Shown piece by piece: positions 18,000 through 27,486 of a stretch of DNA of 64,000 nucleotides. The DNA is from Lachnospira sp. UBA4346 (lineage in GTDB: Bacteria > Bacillota > Clostridia > Lachnospirales > Lachnospiraceae): positions 75,235-139,234 of the forward strand of contig DGTC01000055.1 of NCBI GenBank assembly GCA_002394205.1. Reading direction: 5' to 3'. The position numbers and the translations under genes were made by a program. How positions within the stretch are numbered: position 1 is the first letter of the stretch; each line of letters starts with the position of its first letter. The notes below the pieces were generated by a model. The model was not told where the DNA came from and did not search any database. It saw only the letters and a program-made list of their open reading frames with translations.

Positions 18000-18244
18000 A
18001 AGTTCTCCATTCCGAGGTTTCAGCAAAAATGCTATTATACTACGAATAAAATCTTTCGTAACCCCCTTTTTTATTGCACTTAGTGCTTCTACGGATAAAT
18101 TATATCATCTTTTTCTGATAAAATAAATTGTTTTTTTTATTTATTTTTTATATTTCTGCAATTTCATTATATATTACAACTATTTAGAGATAATTTGATA
18201 AATGTGTAACATTTTATTGCTAAATAGTTATAATATAAACAAAA

Positions 18245-18331
18245 AGCATAAGCCATATTTACAAATATAATTTAAAATACTTATAAAATCCTTTACAATG
18301 TAACTTTAAATTATTTTATATAGCTTATGCT
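18245..18331 (-). terminator. Probable long hairpin terminator of trpD
   Basis: AGCATAAGC (18245-18253) and GCTTATGCT (18323-18331) bracket a long, imperfect inverted repeat. On the minus strand the stem is followed by TTTTTGTTTAT. The loop is long, so efficiency is uncertain. The rest of 18040-18244 holds only the MCP promoter region. Confidence 0.5.
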
Positions 18332-18359
18332 CTATCTGAATTAGAATATCTTATATATT

Positions 18360-19367
18360 CTATTGATTTGATAATTTGATAAATGATTCTAACTGTTCTT
18401 TTGCTTTCCCTGTTGTAATCATTTCTTTTGCTTTATCAATTGCCTGCTCAAATGTTATATTATCTGACGCAATATAAATTGCAGCTCCTGCATTTAACAA
18501 AACAGCATTGAGTTTTGGTCCTTCTATACCTTCTAAAATATCCCTTGCAATCTGTGCATTTTCAGCTGGTTCTCCACCAACCAGTTCTTCTTTATTGCAA
18601 CGTGTAAATCCAAATTGTTCTGGCGTAATTTCATATGATTTAAATTGTCCATCTCGAACTTCGCATACCTTTGTTGGAGCACTCATTGAAATCTCATCTA
18701 TACTATCTGTTCCATACACAACCATTGCTCGTTTTACGCCGAGATTTGATAATACATGGGCAAGTGGTTCAACAAGCGATTCCTGGTATACACCCAATAA
18801 CTGCATTGATGCGCCTGCCGGATTCGCAAGCGGTCCTAAGATATTAAATAATGTACGAATTCCCATTTCTTTACGAATCCCACCAACAAATCGCATTGCT
18901 GTATGATATTTCTGTGCAAATAAGAAACAAATATTAATTTCTTTTAAAATTTGTGCACTAACAGCAGGTGCAACATCGATCTTAACGCCCAATGCTTCCA
19001 AACAGTCTGCCGTTCCACACTTACTTGAAGCTGCTCTGTTGCCATGTTTTGCAACCGGAATTCCGGCAGCTGATACAACCAAAGATGCCAATGTTGAAAT
19101 ATTAAATGTATTCGAACCATCTCCACCTGTTCCTACAATCTCTAAAACATCCATATCATTTAAAAAACGTTCACAATGTTTTCTCATTACCCTTGCTGCA
19201 GCTGTAATTTCTTCAATAGTCTCTCCTTTCATTGCCAACGCTGTAAGAAATGATGCTTTCTGTGCATCTGTAGCTTCATTTGTCATAATTTCATCCATGA
19301 CCTGTTCCATGACTTCAGGTGTAAGATTTTCCTTCTTTAAAAGTGTTGCAATTGCTTCTTTAATCAT
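18360..19367 (-). CDS. trpD: Anthranilate phosphoribosyltransferase
   Basis: 335-residue TrpD, the usual size. It joins anthranilate to PRPP in tryptophan synthesis. The PRPP loop GTGGDGSNTFNIST is at about residues 79-92, with KHGNRAASSKCGTADCLEALG and the RFVGGIRKEMGIRTLFNILGPLANP block following. ATG 19367 is chosen over 19379 because GGAGAAAAGT directly precedes it. The gene is behind a T-box leader with a TGG (Trp) specifier, so it should be induced by uncharged tRNA-Trp. The other trp genes are not next to it, which is unusual. Confidence 0.95.
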   Translation of the reverse strand: MIKEAIATLLKKENLTPEVMEQVMDEIMTNEATDAQKASFLTALAMKGETIEEITAAARVMRKHCERFLNDMDVLEIVGTGGDGSNTFNISTLASLVVSAAGIPVAKHGNRAASSKCGTADCLEALGVKIDVAPAVSAQILKEINICFLFAQKYHTAMRFVGGIRKEMGIRTLFNILGPLANPAGASMQLLGVYQESLVEPLAHVLSNLGVKRAMVVYGTDSIDEISMSAPTKVCEVRDGQFKSYEITPEQFGFTRCNKEELVGGEPAENAQIARDILEGIEGPKLNAVLLNAGAAIYIASDNITFEQAIDKAKEMITTGKAKEQLESFIKLSNQ

Positions 19368-19539
19368 ACTTTTCTCCATTTCCTGCGTTTACGCATATGT
19401 GTTATTGCCGGTCATATATTTTTCATTTTTGAGAATCCGAATATTTTGTAAAGAGAATCATTGCTTCTGCAAATGAATGTACATCCCTACGGGAATATCT
19501 TGTTTTGTACAAATACTGCGTAATCTCTTATAAAACAAA

Positions 19540-19824
19540 AAATCCCTGACCAACATCTCTTAGATATTAGTCAAGGACGAATTTACTAATCCGCGGTGCC
19601 ACCTTGCTTCGTGTTAAACCACACACTCATCGAAATACAAACATATTCCTGGCAACTGACGTATGCCTACACGTCATGAAATACTCGGATATTATCCTTT
19701 GATCATGCCCTCCGTGGTCCATTTGATAAGCTGTATTACTATCCGGTTCTCAGCATTCCGAACTCTCTGTAAGCTCATATCTTACCGTTATCTCCACATC
19801 ATCGGTTTAATGTATTAAATTGTC
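19540..19824 (-). promoter_or_regulatory. Tryptophan T-box riboswitch
   Basis: On the minus strand the leader carries the stem I features AGAGAG and TGCTGAGAACCGG, a specifier region AAATGGACC (TGG, Trp), and the T-box antiterminator core AAGGTGGCACCGCG (19592-19605). It ends in a terminator (TCCCTGACCAAC and its partner at about 19546-19576) followed by T residues. It precedes trpD, so uncharged tRNA-Trp should stabilise the antiterminator. About 160 nt separate the terminator from trpD, with no further gene. Confidence 0.93.
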
Positions 19825-19831
19825 TTATTTA

Positions 19832-19860
19832 TATATACGCTTTTTTTTTTATTCTGTCAA
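19832..19860 (-). promoter_or_regulatory. Promoter of the T-box leader
   Basis: TTGACA (19855-19860) and TATATA (19832-19837) are 17 nt apart on the minus strand, just before the T-box leader. Confidence 0.75.
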
Positions 19861-19899
19861 CTCTTTATTTTTATTTTTTTAAATTTTTTAAAATTGCAT

Positions 19900-20934
19900 T
19901 TAGCGAAAGATTCTTTTTACAAAATTATATAAACCATGCTGCCAAACACCGCCATCATGACCGCCTTCCATTTCATAATACATGTTTTGAATTCCATTTG
20001 CATCTAAAACATCATGAAACTCCGTTACTCCTGAAATATATGGATCATCAACGCCTACCTGATACATAATAAAACGATAGTTATTCTTTACTTTGGAAAA
20101 ATCATAATTATCTAATAATACATTTGCCCAGGTTTCTTTCTTAAAAATTCCATTGGTTGCAGAAAACCCGCCAATATATCCAAACTGCCCCGGATATTTA
20201 AAAGCAATATAAGAAGATTCTCTGCCACCTAACGAATATCCGGCAATCGCTGTATTTTCTTTTCCCTGCTTAATCGAATACTTACTCTGTACCATAGGCA
20301 TCAGGATATTTTCTAATTCATCTATAAACTGGTCATATGCGTGACTGATTTGCATAAAATTTAAATTCTCTTCCGAATTATATTGTTCCGACGTAAATAC
20401 AGATGGAATAACAACAATCATTTCTGCAGCATCCACATCATAATGCGCATTCCATACAACATAATCAGCTCCCATATCCAGCCAACTTCTATAATTACCA
20501 CCCATCCCATGTAATAAATATAAAACGGGATATTGTTTTTCCGGTGTATATCCGGTTGGCAGAACAATTGATGCTTTTTTATTCTTTTTGGATGTCGTAG
20601 AATAATAATCTAACGTCTCAACGGTGCCATATTCCCTGCCTTCCTGCGGTGATATAAATGGCCCAACCGGGGTAATATCTGTATCTGCATATGGATCATA
20701 ATCACTACTGTATACTGTATTATCTACCTGCGTAACCTCACTATTGTTCGTCGAAAAAACTTCTGCCATACCAGACTGTTCCTGTGCGATTGCCGCTGTT
20801 GTATGCATTTCCCCGGTTTCTCTCGTTGTATTATCTTGTCCACATGCAGTCAAACTGACTGCACACACAACGATTCCTGAAGCAATGATTCTTCCAATTG
20901 CATTTTTCACTATATTTCTTACTATATGTTTCAT
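19900..20934 (-). CDS. Secreted lipoprotein esterase (esterase D/CE1-like)
   Basis: 344 residues. It has a lipoprotein signal with Cys31 (SLTAC), a Ser/Thr/Asp-rich linker to about residue 100, then an alpha/beta-hydrolase domain of the esterase D family (PF00756), which includes CE1 acetylxylan and feruloyl esterases. Visible elements are YPVLYLLHGMGGNYRSW, the nucleophile Ser234 in GYSLGG, a likely acid at Asp296/Asp297 (GVDDPY) and His326 in GGHDGGVWQHGL. It should remove acetyl or feruloyl groups from plant polysaccharide at the cell surface. GAGAGGTTTT precedes the ATG. Substrate preference is not determined by sequence. Confidence 0.88.
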   Translation of the reverse strand: MKHIVRNIVKNAIGRIIASGIVVCAVSLTACGQDNTTRETGEMHTTAAIAQEQSGMAEVFSTNNSEVTQVDNTVYSSDYDPYADTDITPVGPFISPQEGREYGTVETLDYYSTTSKKNKKASIVLPTGYTPEKQYPVLYLLHGMGGNYRSWLDMGADYVVWNAHYDVDAAEMIVVIPSVFTSEQYNSEENLNFMQISHAYDQFIDELENILMPMVQSKYSIKQGKENTAIAGYSLGGRESSYIAFKYPGQFGYIGGFSATNGIFKKETWANVLLDNYDFSKVKNNYRFIMYQVGVDDPYISGVTEFHDVLDANGIQNMYYEMEGGHDGGVWQHGLYNFVKRIFR

Positions 20935-21147
20935 AAAACCTCTCTTTCAGATACAGTATGGTATCTTTTCATGTTCTATTATCTTATATTCCAAAGACGC
21001 TTTCTCTCTTTTACAATTCTAATTATAACATCATCATTTAATTAGAATCTAATAGAATAATTTTATGTTTATCGTAAGTTTTCGTTTTATGCATTTTTCG
21101 TTTTTCCATTATACAGTTATGAAATATCCGGCTGATATTCTAACGCA

Positions 21148-22302
21148 CTATGATTGATTTTCATATTGTAATAATTGACACAATTTCTCCGGCTTAAATA
21201 TTTCATCAAAAATAAATTCTTCTGCAAGCGTTTCTAAATTATCTTCTGAGTATTCAACTTCTCTTGAAAATATATGAATCACATCAAGTCTGTCTGATAC
21301 GGTATACTTTCTGTCATTTTCAAGGAAACGAACGATGTCCATATCACGAAGCATATAATAACCTGCTACTGCAAACTGTAATTTTCCAATGACATCATGA
21401 TCATAAGATGCTTTTAACAAATAACGGAATAAAAAATATTTTAAAAGCTTTTCATACTCATGAATTCTCCTGCTGTCTGTTTCAAAAAATGCTTTCACAT
21501 TTGCACAATATTCCTGCTCCTGCATCTGTTCGCCATGCAGAAGTGCAAATACTTTTTCAAACATTTCAGACCAGTCATCATTTAGAACTTCTAATGCTTC
21601 AAATGCATACAAAATATGTTCTACATCCTGCACCGATTCTGTGTTTTGAAAAATCCCCTCAAGAAAAGAACCGGGATTCTCACATAATGCATCTTTTATC
21701 TTTTCGATGTTTTCATAACAATTTTCATTGATATATTCCTGTATCTGTGCACCACTTCGCAGTAAAATCTGCATTTTTTGATGCAATGTGTATTGTGAAT
21801 TTTCTAACAAAGAAATATAAGTCCTTCGAATTGGAAACAATTGTGCTGCCAGTTCTTCTTCAAACTCAGGGTCATCAATTAATTCTTCCTGAATCTGTTC
21901 TTCAGCAAATGTTAATGCTGCATTATCTGCAAATATAATTCTTGCAGCTTCTTCACAAGCAAGCCCAATTCCAGTCTCCTTAATATTTCCATAATATTCA
22001 CTATATCTTGGAAACTGCGTACAAACAACCCCCATCTTATCTTCGCCCAATTGCTGGTATATTTCACAAAGATTGTGTTGATCCAAAAATGGACACTGTC
22101 CGTTTTTTAATTGAAAGCAATATTCATCCCGATGCTCAATAGAATTTCGCAAACGATCTCCAAATGCACCTTCTAAGTTCAAATAATATGTAGCAGTTTC
22201 TTCATCAATATCGATTTCCCAACCGCCAACGCAGCAATTATCCTTGCAATCTGACGCAATACAATGAAAATCTGCATAATAATGTGGTACTCTTCTTATC
22301 AT
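21148..22302 (-). CDS. fliB: Flagellin lysine-N-methylase
   Basis: 384-residue cytoplasmic protein with the FliB N-terminal cysteine cluster (CIASDCKDNCC, residues 14-24, and CPFLDQHNLCEIY) and the VVCTQFPRY motif. FliB proteins methylate lysines of flagellin, so the organism should be flagellate. The frame is open to 22335, but ATG 22302 has GGGAGTATGTC upstream and gives MIRRVPHYY, the usual start. It follows ybaK by 10 nt on the same strand and is probably co-transcribed. Confidence 0.88.
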   Translation of the reverse strand: MIRRVPHYYADFHCIASDCKDNCCVGGWEIDIDEETATYYLNLEGAFGDRLRNSIEHRDEYCFQLKNGQCPFLDQHNLCEIYQQLGEDKMGVVCTQFPRYSEYYGNIKETGIGLACEEAARIIFADNAALTFAEEQIQEELIDDPEFEEELAAQLFPIRRTYISLLENSQYTLHQKMQILLRSGAQIQEYINENCYENIEKIKDALCENPGSFLEGIFQNTESVQDVEHILYAFEALEVLNDDWSEMFEKVFALLHGEQMQEQEYCANVKAFFETDSRRIHEYEKLLKYFLFRYLLKASYDHDVIGKLQFAVAGYYMLRDMDIVRFLENDRKYTVSDRLDVIHIFSREVEYSEDNLETLAEEFIFDEIFKPEKLCQLLQYENQS

Positions 22303-22312
22303 GACATACTCC

Positions 22313-22786
22313 CTAATCAACAACAATATCTGCAAGTTGGTAACGAATAATTCCTGCTATATCTTTTAATGCAACTTCTACCTGATAACCAACTTTTCCC
22401 GCACTAAACATAATCGTATCGTAATTCTCTGCTTCCTTCTGAAAGGTTGTTTGAAATGATTTTTTCATTCCAATCGGAGAACATCCACCGTGAATATATC
22501 CTGTTAATGGCAATAACTCCTTCGACTTTAACATTTCAATTGACTTTTCTCCAACGGCTTTGGCCGCCTTTTTCAAATCCAGTTCTTTCTCTACTGGAAT
22601 GACAAACACGTAATTTGCCTTAGATTTTGCAACTGTTACCAATGTCTTAAACACACGATCCGGATCCTGTCCTAGCTGCTCTGCTATTTCTGTGCCGCTT
22701 AATCCATCTGCATTTTCATAATGATGCGGTGTATATGCAACTTTTTTCTTTTCTAATACACGCATGACATTTGTTTTTTCTTCCAT
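22313..22786 (-). CDS. ybaK: YbaK/EbsC-type aminoacyl-tRNA deacylase
   Basis: 157-residue editing protein of the YbaK/ProX superfamily, which hydrolyses Cys-tRNA(Pro) after mischarging by ProRS. The conserved VFKTLVTVAKSKANYVFVIPVEKELDLKKAAKA block holds the catalytic lysine region, and GYIHGGCSPIGMKK is the second signature. ATG 22786 has GGAGTTTGTT upstream; the ATG at 22798 does not. It is upstream of fliB and downstream of the ABC-F gene on the same strand. Confidence 0.92.
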   Translation of the reverse strand: MEEKTNVMRVLEKKKVAYTPHHYENADGLSGTEIAEQLGQDPDRVFKTLVTVAKSKANYVFVIPVEKELDLKKAAKAVGEKSIEMLKSKELLPLTGYIHGGCSPIGMKKSFQTTFQKEAENYDTIMFSAGKVGYQVEVALKDIAGIIRYQLADIVVD

Positions 22787-22895
22787 AACAAACTCCATTT
22801 CTAATTTTGGTTACAAACATAAAATCTACTTACATCTGCAAAACACAACCATATAGCAATTGTATTTCATATTCCAGCGTTGTATCTTACAATAT

Positions 22896-24452
22896 TTATA
22901 CCAATCTGGTTGTCCATTTTGTACAATCCCATACATCCGTAGCAAGTCCATCATAAAATTCCGGTTCGTGACAAACCATTAAAATACTTCCTTTATATTC
23001 TTTCAATGCACGTTTTAATTCATCCTTTGCATCTACATCTAAATGGTTTGTCGGCTCATCTAATAATAAAATATTGGTTTCTTTGTTTATTAATTTACAA
23101 AGTCGAACCTTTGCCTGTTCGCCACCGCTTAATACACGTACTTTACTCTCAATATGCTTTGTCGTAAGACCACATTTTGCCAATGCAGAACGCACTTCAT
23201 ACTGCGTAAATCCCGGAAACTCTTCCCAGATTTCTTCCAAACAGGAACGATTCTTATCATCTGTTAATTCCTGCTCAAAATATCCAATTTCCAAATAATC
23301 TCCTAATGTCACAGAACCACTCACAGGCTTAATCAATCCTAAAATACTCTTAAGAAGCGTTGTCTTACCAATACCATTTGCACCAACAAGAACAATCTTA
23401 CTTCCTCGTTCCATCGATAAATTCAGCGGACTAGATAATGGTTCATCATATCCGATAACCAAATCCTTTGTTTCAAAGATATATCTTCCCGGTGTTCTTG
23501 CAGTCTTGAAGTTAAATTCCGGCTTTGGTTTCTCCTGTGCAAGCTCAATCATATCCATATTATCTAACTTTTTCTGTCTGGACATTGCCATATTTCTAGT
23601 TGCTACTCTTGCTTTGTTTCTTGCAACAAAGTCCTTCAAATCTGCAATTTCTTTTTGCTGTCTGTTGTAAGCTGCCTCTAGCTGTGCCTTTTTGACTGCA
23701 TACACTTCCTGGAACTTATCATAATCTCCAACGTAGCGATTTAACTGCTGATTATCCATATGATAGATTAAATTAATAACACTGTTCAAAAATGGAATAT
23801 CATGCGAAATTAAAATAAATGCATTCTCATAATCATTTAAATAACGCTTCAGCCATTCAATATGCTCTACATCCAGATAATTTGTCGGCTCGTCTAATAA
23901 GAGAATGTCCGGTTTTTCTAACAATAGTTTTCCCAATAAAACTTTTGTTCTCTGACCACCGCTTAAATCTGTTACATCTTTATCAAGTCCTAAATCAAGA
24001 AGTCCTAAAGCTCTTGCGACTTCTTCTACCTTGGCATCAATCATATAAAAGTCATGCATTGTCAGCATATCCTGAATCACTCCAAGTTCTTCCATGAGGC
24101 TTTCCATCTGCGCTTCATCAGCTTCGCCTAACTGTGCACAAATTTCATTCATTCTTTCTTCTTTTTTTAACAAAAAGTCAAATGCAGAGGACAAAACCGA
24201 ACCTATCGTCATACCTTTTTGCAATACAGCGTGCTGATCTAAATATCCTACACGAACATCCTTTGCCCACTCAACTTTACCTTCATCCGGCATCAATTTA
24301 CCGGTAATAATATTCATAAATGTAGACTTACCCTCACCATTGGCACCAACAAGTCCAATATGCTCTCCCTTTAACAAACGAAACGATACATCTTCAAAGA
24401 TTGCACGGTCACCAAATCCGTGTGATAAATGCTCGACATTTAATATACTCAT
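22896..24452 (-). CDS. ABC-F family ATPase (YbiT/YkpA-like)
   Basis: 518-residue soluble protein with two ABC domains and no membrane segments. Walker A motifs are GANGEGKST and GANGIGKTT, signatures are LSGGQRTK and LSGGEQAK, and both halves end in LLLDEPTN-x-LD. The linker between the domains (about 235-320) is charged and helical (the P-site tRNA interaction motif). ABC-F proteins act on ribosomes in translation or antibiotic protection; this one most resembles the housekeeping YbiT/YkpA group. ATG 24452 follows TTGGAGGTTTTT. Confidence 0.9.
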   Translation of the reverse strand: MSILNVEHLSHGFGDRAIFEDVSFRLLKGEHIGLVGANGEGKSTFMNIITGKLMPDEGKVEWAKDVRVGYLDQHAVLQKGMTIGSVLSSAFDFLLKKEERMNEICAQLGEADEAQMESLMEELGVIQDMLTMHDFYMIDAKVEEVARALGLLDLGLDKDVTDLSGGQRTKVLLGKLLLEKPDILLLDEPTNYLDVEHIEWLKRYLNDYENAFILISHDIPFLNSVINLIYHMDNQQLNRYVGDYDKFQEVYAVKKAQLEAAYNRQQKEIADLKDFVARNKARVATRNMAMSRQKKLDNMDMIELAQEKPKPEFNFKTARTPGRYIFETKDLVIGYDEPLSSPLNLSMERGSKIVLVGANGIGKTTLLKSILGLIKPVSGSVTLGDYLEIGYFEQELTDDKNRSCLEEIWEEFPGFTQYEVRSALAKCGLTTKHIESKVRVLSGGEQAKVRLCKLINKETNILLLDEPTNHLDVDAKDELKRALKEYKGSILMVCHEPEFYDGLATDVWDCTKWTTRLV

Positions 24453-24527
24453 AAAAACCTCCAACTTAAAATCTCAATTCCGAGCTTTCAATTATATCCG
24501 TTCAAAATGATATAGATACAAAGAAAA

Positions 24528-24552
24528 ACAGATGGTTCATTGAACCATCTGT
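24528..24552 (-). terminator. Terminator of the symporter gene
   Basis: ACAGATGGTTCA and TGAACCATCTGT form a near-perfect palindrome. On the minus strand it is followed by TTTTTC. Confidence 0.75.
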
Positions 24553-24573
24553 AAAAACATTCAACATATTTCA

Positions 24574-25929
24574 TTATAACGTAATAATACCAAATTGCGC
24601 AAGTGAATATACAATCAAAATAATCATAAGTAACACCGGTGCAATATATTTAATAACAACTTCATAAATCATCTTTCGCTTAAACGTTTCACCATTTCTT
24701 GTAACTTCATCCGTAACAAACTTTGTACCAACATTCCAGCCAATCAAAATACTTGTTCCTAATGCAACAATTGGCATAATAACGCTGTTACTAATATAAT
24801 CAAAGAATGTTAAGAAATCCATACCAAGCACAGTAATATTAGACCAGATACCATTACCAAGCGATGACGGAACACCAAGTATAACGCAGATTACCAAAAT
24901 AATTATACTTGACTTAATTCTTGAAATATGGAATCGGTCAATCATCATGGAAACAATCGCTTCCATAACGGACACAGAACTTGTTACAGCTGCAAAAAAT
25001 ACAAGTACAAAGAATAATAATCCTAATACTCTTCCTCCCGGCATCTGCGCAAATACTTTTGGTAATGAAATAAACATCAAACCAGGGCCGCCGCTTGCCA
25101 TTCCAGCTTCTCCGCTGAATGTATAAATTGCAGGAATTACCATCATACCTGCTAAAATAGCAATAATCGTATCAAAGATTTCAATCTGATTAACACTCTT
25201 TACGAGACTGACATCATCTCTTGTATAAGAACCATATGTAATCATAATACCCATTGCAAGACTCATTGAATAGAACATCTGTCCCATTGCTGCACAAACA
25301 GTCTTTAATGAAAACTTTGAAAAATCAGGTAATAAATAATACTTAATACCTGCTCCTGCTCCCGGAATTGTACATACATAAATCGAAATGCCAATTGCAA
25401 GAACAATTAATACAGGCATCAGTATTTTACTAAATTTTTCAATCCCTTTTTCAACGCCCAATACAACAATCAATGCTGTCATAACTAGAAAGATTCCAAA
25501 AAATATTAACGGACTGTATTCCTGACCAATAAATCCACCAAAATAACTACTCTCAGCAGCTTCTGTAACCTGGCCTGTTGCATAAACTGTAATATATTTT
25601 GTTACCCAACCGCCAATTACACAATAATAAGGCAGAATAATAACCGGCACACTAAATGCTAACCAACCTAAAAAGCCATATTTATTATTAAGTTTTGTAT
25701 ATGCCCGTATCGGACTCAGCTTCGTATTTCGTCCAATTGCAATTTCCGTTGTCATTAAGGCAAAACCAAATGTAAGGGCAAGAATAATATAAACAAGAAT
25801 AAAAATTCCGCCTCCGTACTGTGCTGCCAAATATGGGAATCTCCATAAATTACCCAGTCCTACTGCACTTGATGCAGCTGCCAGCACGAACCCGATTCCC
25901 CCAGTAAAACTACTTCTCTTTTTTTCCAT
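24574..25929 (-). CDS. Sodium-dependent neurotransmitter-symporter family (SNF) transporter
   Basis: 451-residue integral membrane protein with about 11 hydrophobic segments. The NSS/SNF hallmark is at the N-terminus: FVLAAASSAVGLGNLWRFPYLAAQYGGG, the unwound TM1 region that binds Na+ and substrate. VPVIILPYYCVIGGW is TM3. Bacterial members move amino acids with Na+ (LeuT, MhsT, TnaT). It is a single gene between terminators. The substrate is unknown; tryptophan is one option given trpD at 18-19 kb, but nothing here proves it. Confidence 0.92.
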   Translation of the reverse strand: MEKKRSSFTGGIGFVLAAASSAVGLGNLWRFPYLAAQYGGGIFILVYIILALTFGFALMTTEIAIGRNTKLSPIRAYTKLNNKYGFLGWLAFSVPVIILPYYCVIGGWVTKYITVYATGQVTEAAESSYFGGFIGQEYSPLIFFGIFLVMTALIVVLGVEKGIEKFSKILMPVLIVLAIGISIYVCTIPGAGAGIKYYLLPDFSKFSLKTVCAAMGQMFYSMSLAMGIMITYGSYTRDDVSLVKSVNQIEIFDTIIAILAGMMVIPAIYTFSGEAGMASGGPGLMFISLPKVFAQMPGGRVLGLLFFVLVFFAAVTSSVSVMEAIVSMMIDRFHISRIKSSIIILVICVILGVPSSLGNGIWSNITVLGMDFLTFFDYISNSVIMPIVALGTSILIGWNVGTKFVTDEVTRNGETFKRKMIYEVVIKYIAPVLLMIILIVYSLAQFGIITL

Positions 25930-26049
25930 AACTGAATGTCTCCGTTTTTATTTATTTACAAGTGTTACTATTTTATACCAATAACGGTTTCTTTTCAATA
26001 GAAAATAAAAAATGTATAAACTTTCTTAAATTAAGAATAAATATACATT

Positions 26050-26763
26050 CTACTTATCTTCTTTCGTTGGAGCAATAAACATAATAGAAAAACAAATAAA
26101 TAACAAAATACAAGACACCCAAATTGCTTTTTCAAAATAATGATTCGTACAAATCCGACCAAATCCGGCTCCTATCGCAAAAAAGCAGATAATTCCAATA
26201 TAATGCATCGTTTTCATAAAATCTTTACGTTTTCTGGAATGTACAAATGCATAAAGACTCTCTGTTCCACTTCTTAAATTACCAATACACATTGTACTCG
26301 CATATGCATAGCCATTGATTTTTCGAAATGACTGTACCTGCATTGCACACGAGAATGAAACAAGCGCGTTGGCTATCTGATTATAATCCTGTGGAATAAA
26401 AGCCACTGCAAATAATACAATCATTTCTAACAGAACCACTGCCTGTCTCCAATGTAAAATACGCATATTCTGATGATTCTTATGAATATACTCTGCTACA
26501 TAAATTCCAATTACAAACGCTAATAATGGAATTAAATAGCGCAGACCAAATGAATATTTGCCCTCAAAAAAATTCCCTGCCATAAGGACAATATTACCGG
26601 TCTGCGCATTTGCGAACACCTCACCTCTATTGATGTATGTATAAGCATCCTGAAAACCACCAGACAATGCCAGAATCGCACTTGTAATAAATGCCTCTGA
26701 CATCTGTTTTCTACTGGCAAAAAATACAACATTACTGTTTGATTGTTCTTCCTTTGTAAACAT
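26050..26763 (-). CDS. YoaK/DUF1275 family membrane protein
   Basis: 237 residues, six hydrophobic segments, with the DUF1275 signature ALSGGFQDAYTYINRGEVFANAQTGN and RKINGYAYASTMCIGNLRSG. Function of the family is unknown. The start codon follows directly after the stop of the 59-codon gene upstream (TAGATG), with AAAAAGGAAGA as ribosome binding site, so the two are translationally coupled. It is the last gene of a three-gene operon (27360 to 26050). Confidence 0.88.
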   Translation of the reverse strand: MFTKEEQSNSNVVFFASRKQMSEAFITSAILALSGGFQDAYTYINRGEVFANAQTGNIVLMAGNFFEGKYSFGLRYLIPLLAFVIGIYVAEYIHKNHQNMRILHWRQAVVLLEMIVLFAVAFIPQDYNQIANALVSFSCAMQVQSFRKINGYAYASTMCIGNLRSGTESLYAFVHSRKRKDFMKTMHYIGIICFFAIGAGFGRICTNHYFEKAIWVSCILLFICFSIMFIAPTKEDK

Positions 26764-26943
26764 CTATTCTTCCTTTTTCTTATTAATATCCCGTTCTTTA
26801 ATTACACATATCGGACATAGACACTTTCCATCCTTAAAACTCCACCCCTGTTGTCTTAACAACACTTCAACAGTTACAGCTGAAGCATAAGGTATGTCAT
26901 CAATCCTGCTACATCTATCACATCTAGCACCTGCAACAATCAT
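26764..26943 (-). CDS. Small protein with paired CxxC motifs
   Basis: A 59-residue gene on the minus strand. It begins MIVAGARCDRC and contains CLCPICVIKERD near its end, giving a CxxC...CxC/CxxC zinc-ribbon-like pattern. GAGGTGGCATT precedes the ATG at 26943. Its TAG stop abuts the ATG of the DUF1275 gene, and it begins 18 nt after the stop of the membrane-protein gene upstream, so it fills an otherwise empty operon gap. Function is unknown. Confidence 0.8.
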   Translation of the reverse strand: MIVAGARCDRCSRIDDIPYASAVTVEVLLRQQGWSFKDGKCLCPICVIKERDINKKKEE

Positions 26944-26961
26944 AATGCCACCTCATTTCTC

Positions 26962-27360
26962 TTATTCATATCTTTTTCGATAATATACAACCAGGCGATT
27001 TCCCTGAACCTTAATCTTTCTAAGCTGTACAGATTCTCCAATTAACTCCTGTGGAACATTTCTCAATAAATACTTTTGTAAAATTGCACGCATTTGAATA
27101 TTCTTAGAGTGTCTCCATACTAAAACTGACAGCACAAATATTACAATAACACTTTTGAAAAATACGCCTGTCTGAAACCAGAGAAACAAAAATATATCTT
27201 CTGCAAAGAAAGTACATAAACCACATAAAAGTACAATAAGAAGCACCATATTAATATAAATATATGCCCAGTCCCGCAGCGATAATTTTCTAATTTGTAA
27301 TAAGGGATTATGATACGTTTTCGATTCTTCTTCACTTAGTATTACTTCATACACTTCCAT
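26962..27360 (-). CDS. Hypothetical two-helix membrane protein
   Basis: 132 residues. The N-terminal 30 are cytoplasmic in character, two long hydrophobic helices follow (about 31-55 and 62-82), and a basic C-terminal domain (KVQGNRLVVYYRKRYE) resembles the cytosolic tail of YcxB-like proteins, though a family assignment is not secure. GGGAGGATGTAATT precedes the ATG. It is the first gene of the operon with the CxxC protein and the DUF1275 protein. Confidence 0.72.
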   Translation of the reverse strand: MEVYEVILSEEESKTYHNPLLQIRKLSLRDWAYIYINMVLLIVLLCGLCTFFAEDIFLFLWFQTGVFFKSVIVIFVLSVLVWRHSKNIQMRAILQKYLLRNVPQELIGESVQLRKIKVQGNRLVVYYRKRYE

Positions 27361-27486
27361 TAATTACATCCTCCCTGGCAGCTTCCTTATCTATATCATC
27401 TGCTATCTTACATCTATTATATAAAGCGTTTTGAGAAACTGCAACGAAAAAACTACATTTATCTATAAAATTTTCATAAAGAAGCA

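Noticed and set aside
18000..18130. c-di-GMP (GEMM) riboswitch before the chemoreceptor
   Set aside because: A GCAC-TAA-GTGC hairpin and a G run are present, but the GEMM tetraloop-receptor cores are not.
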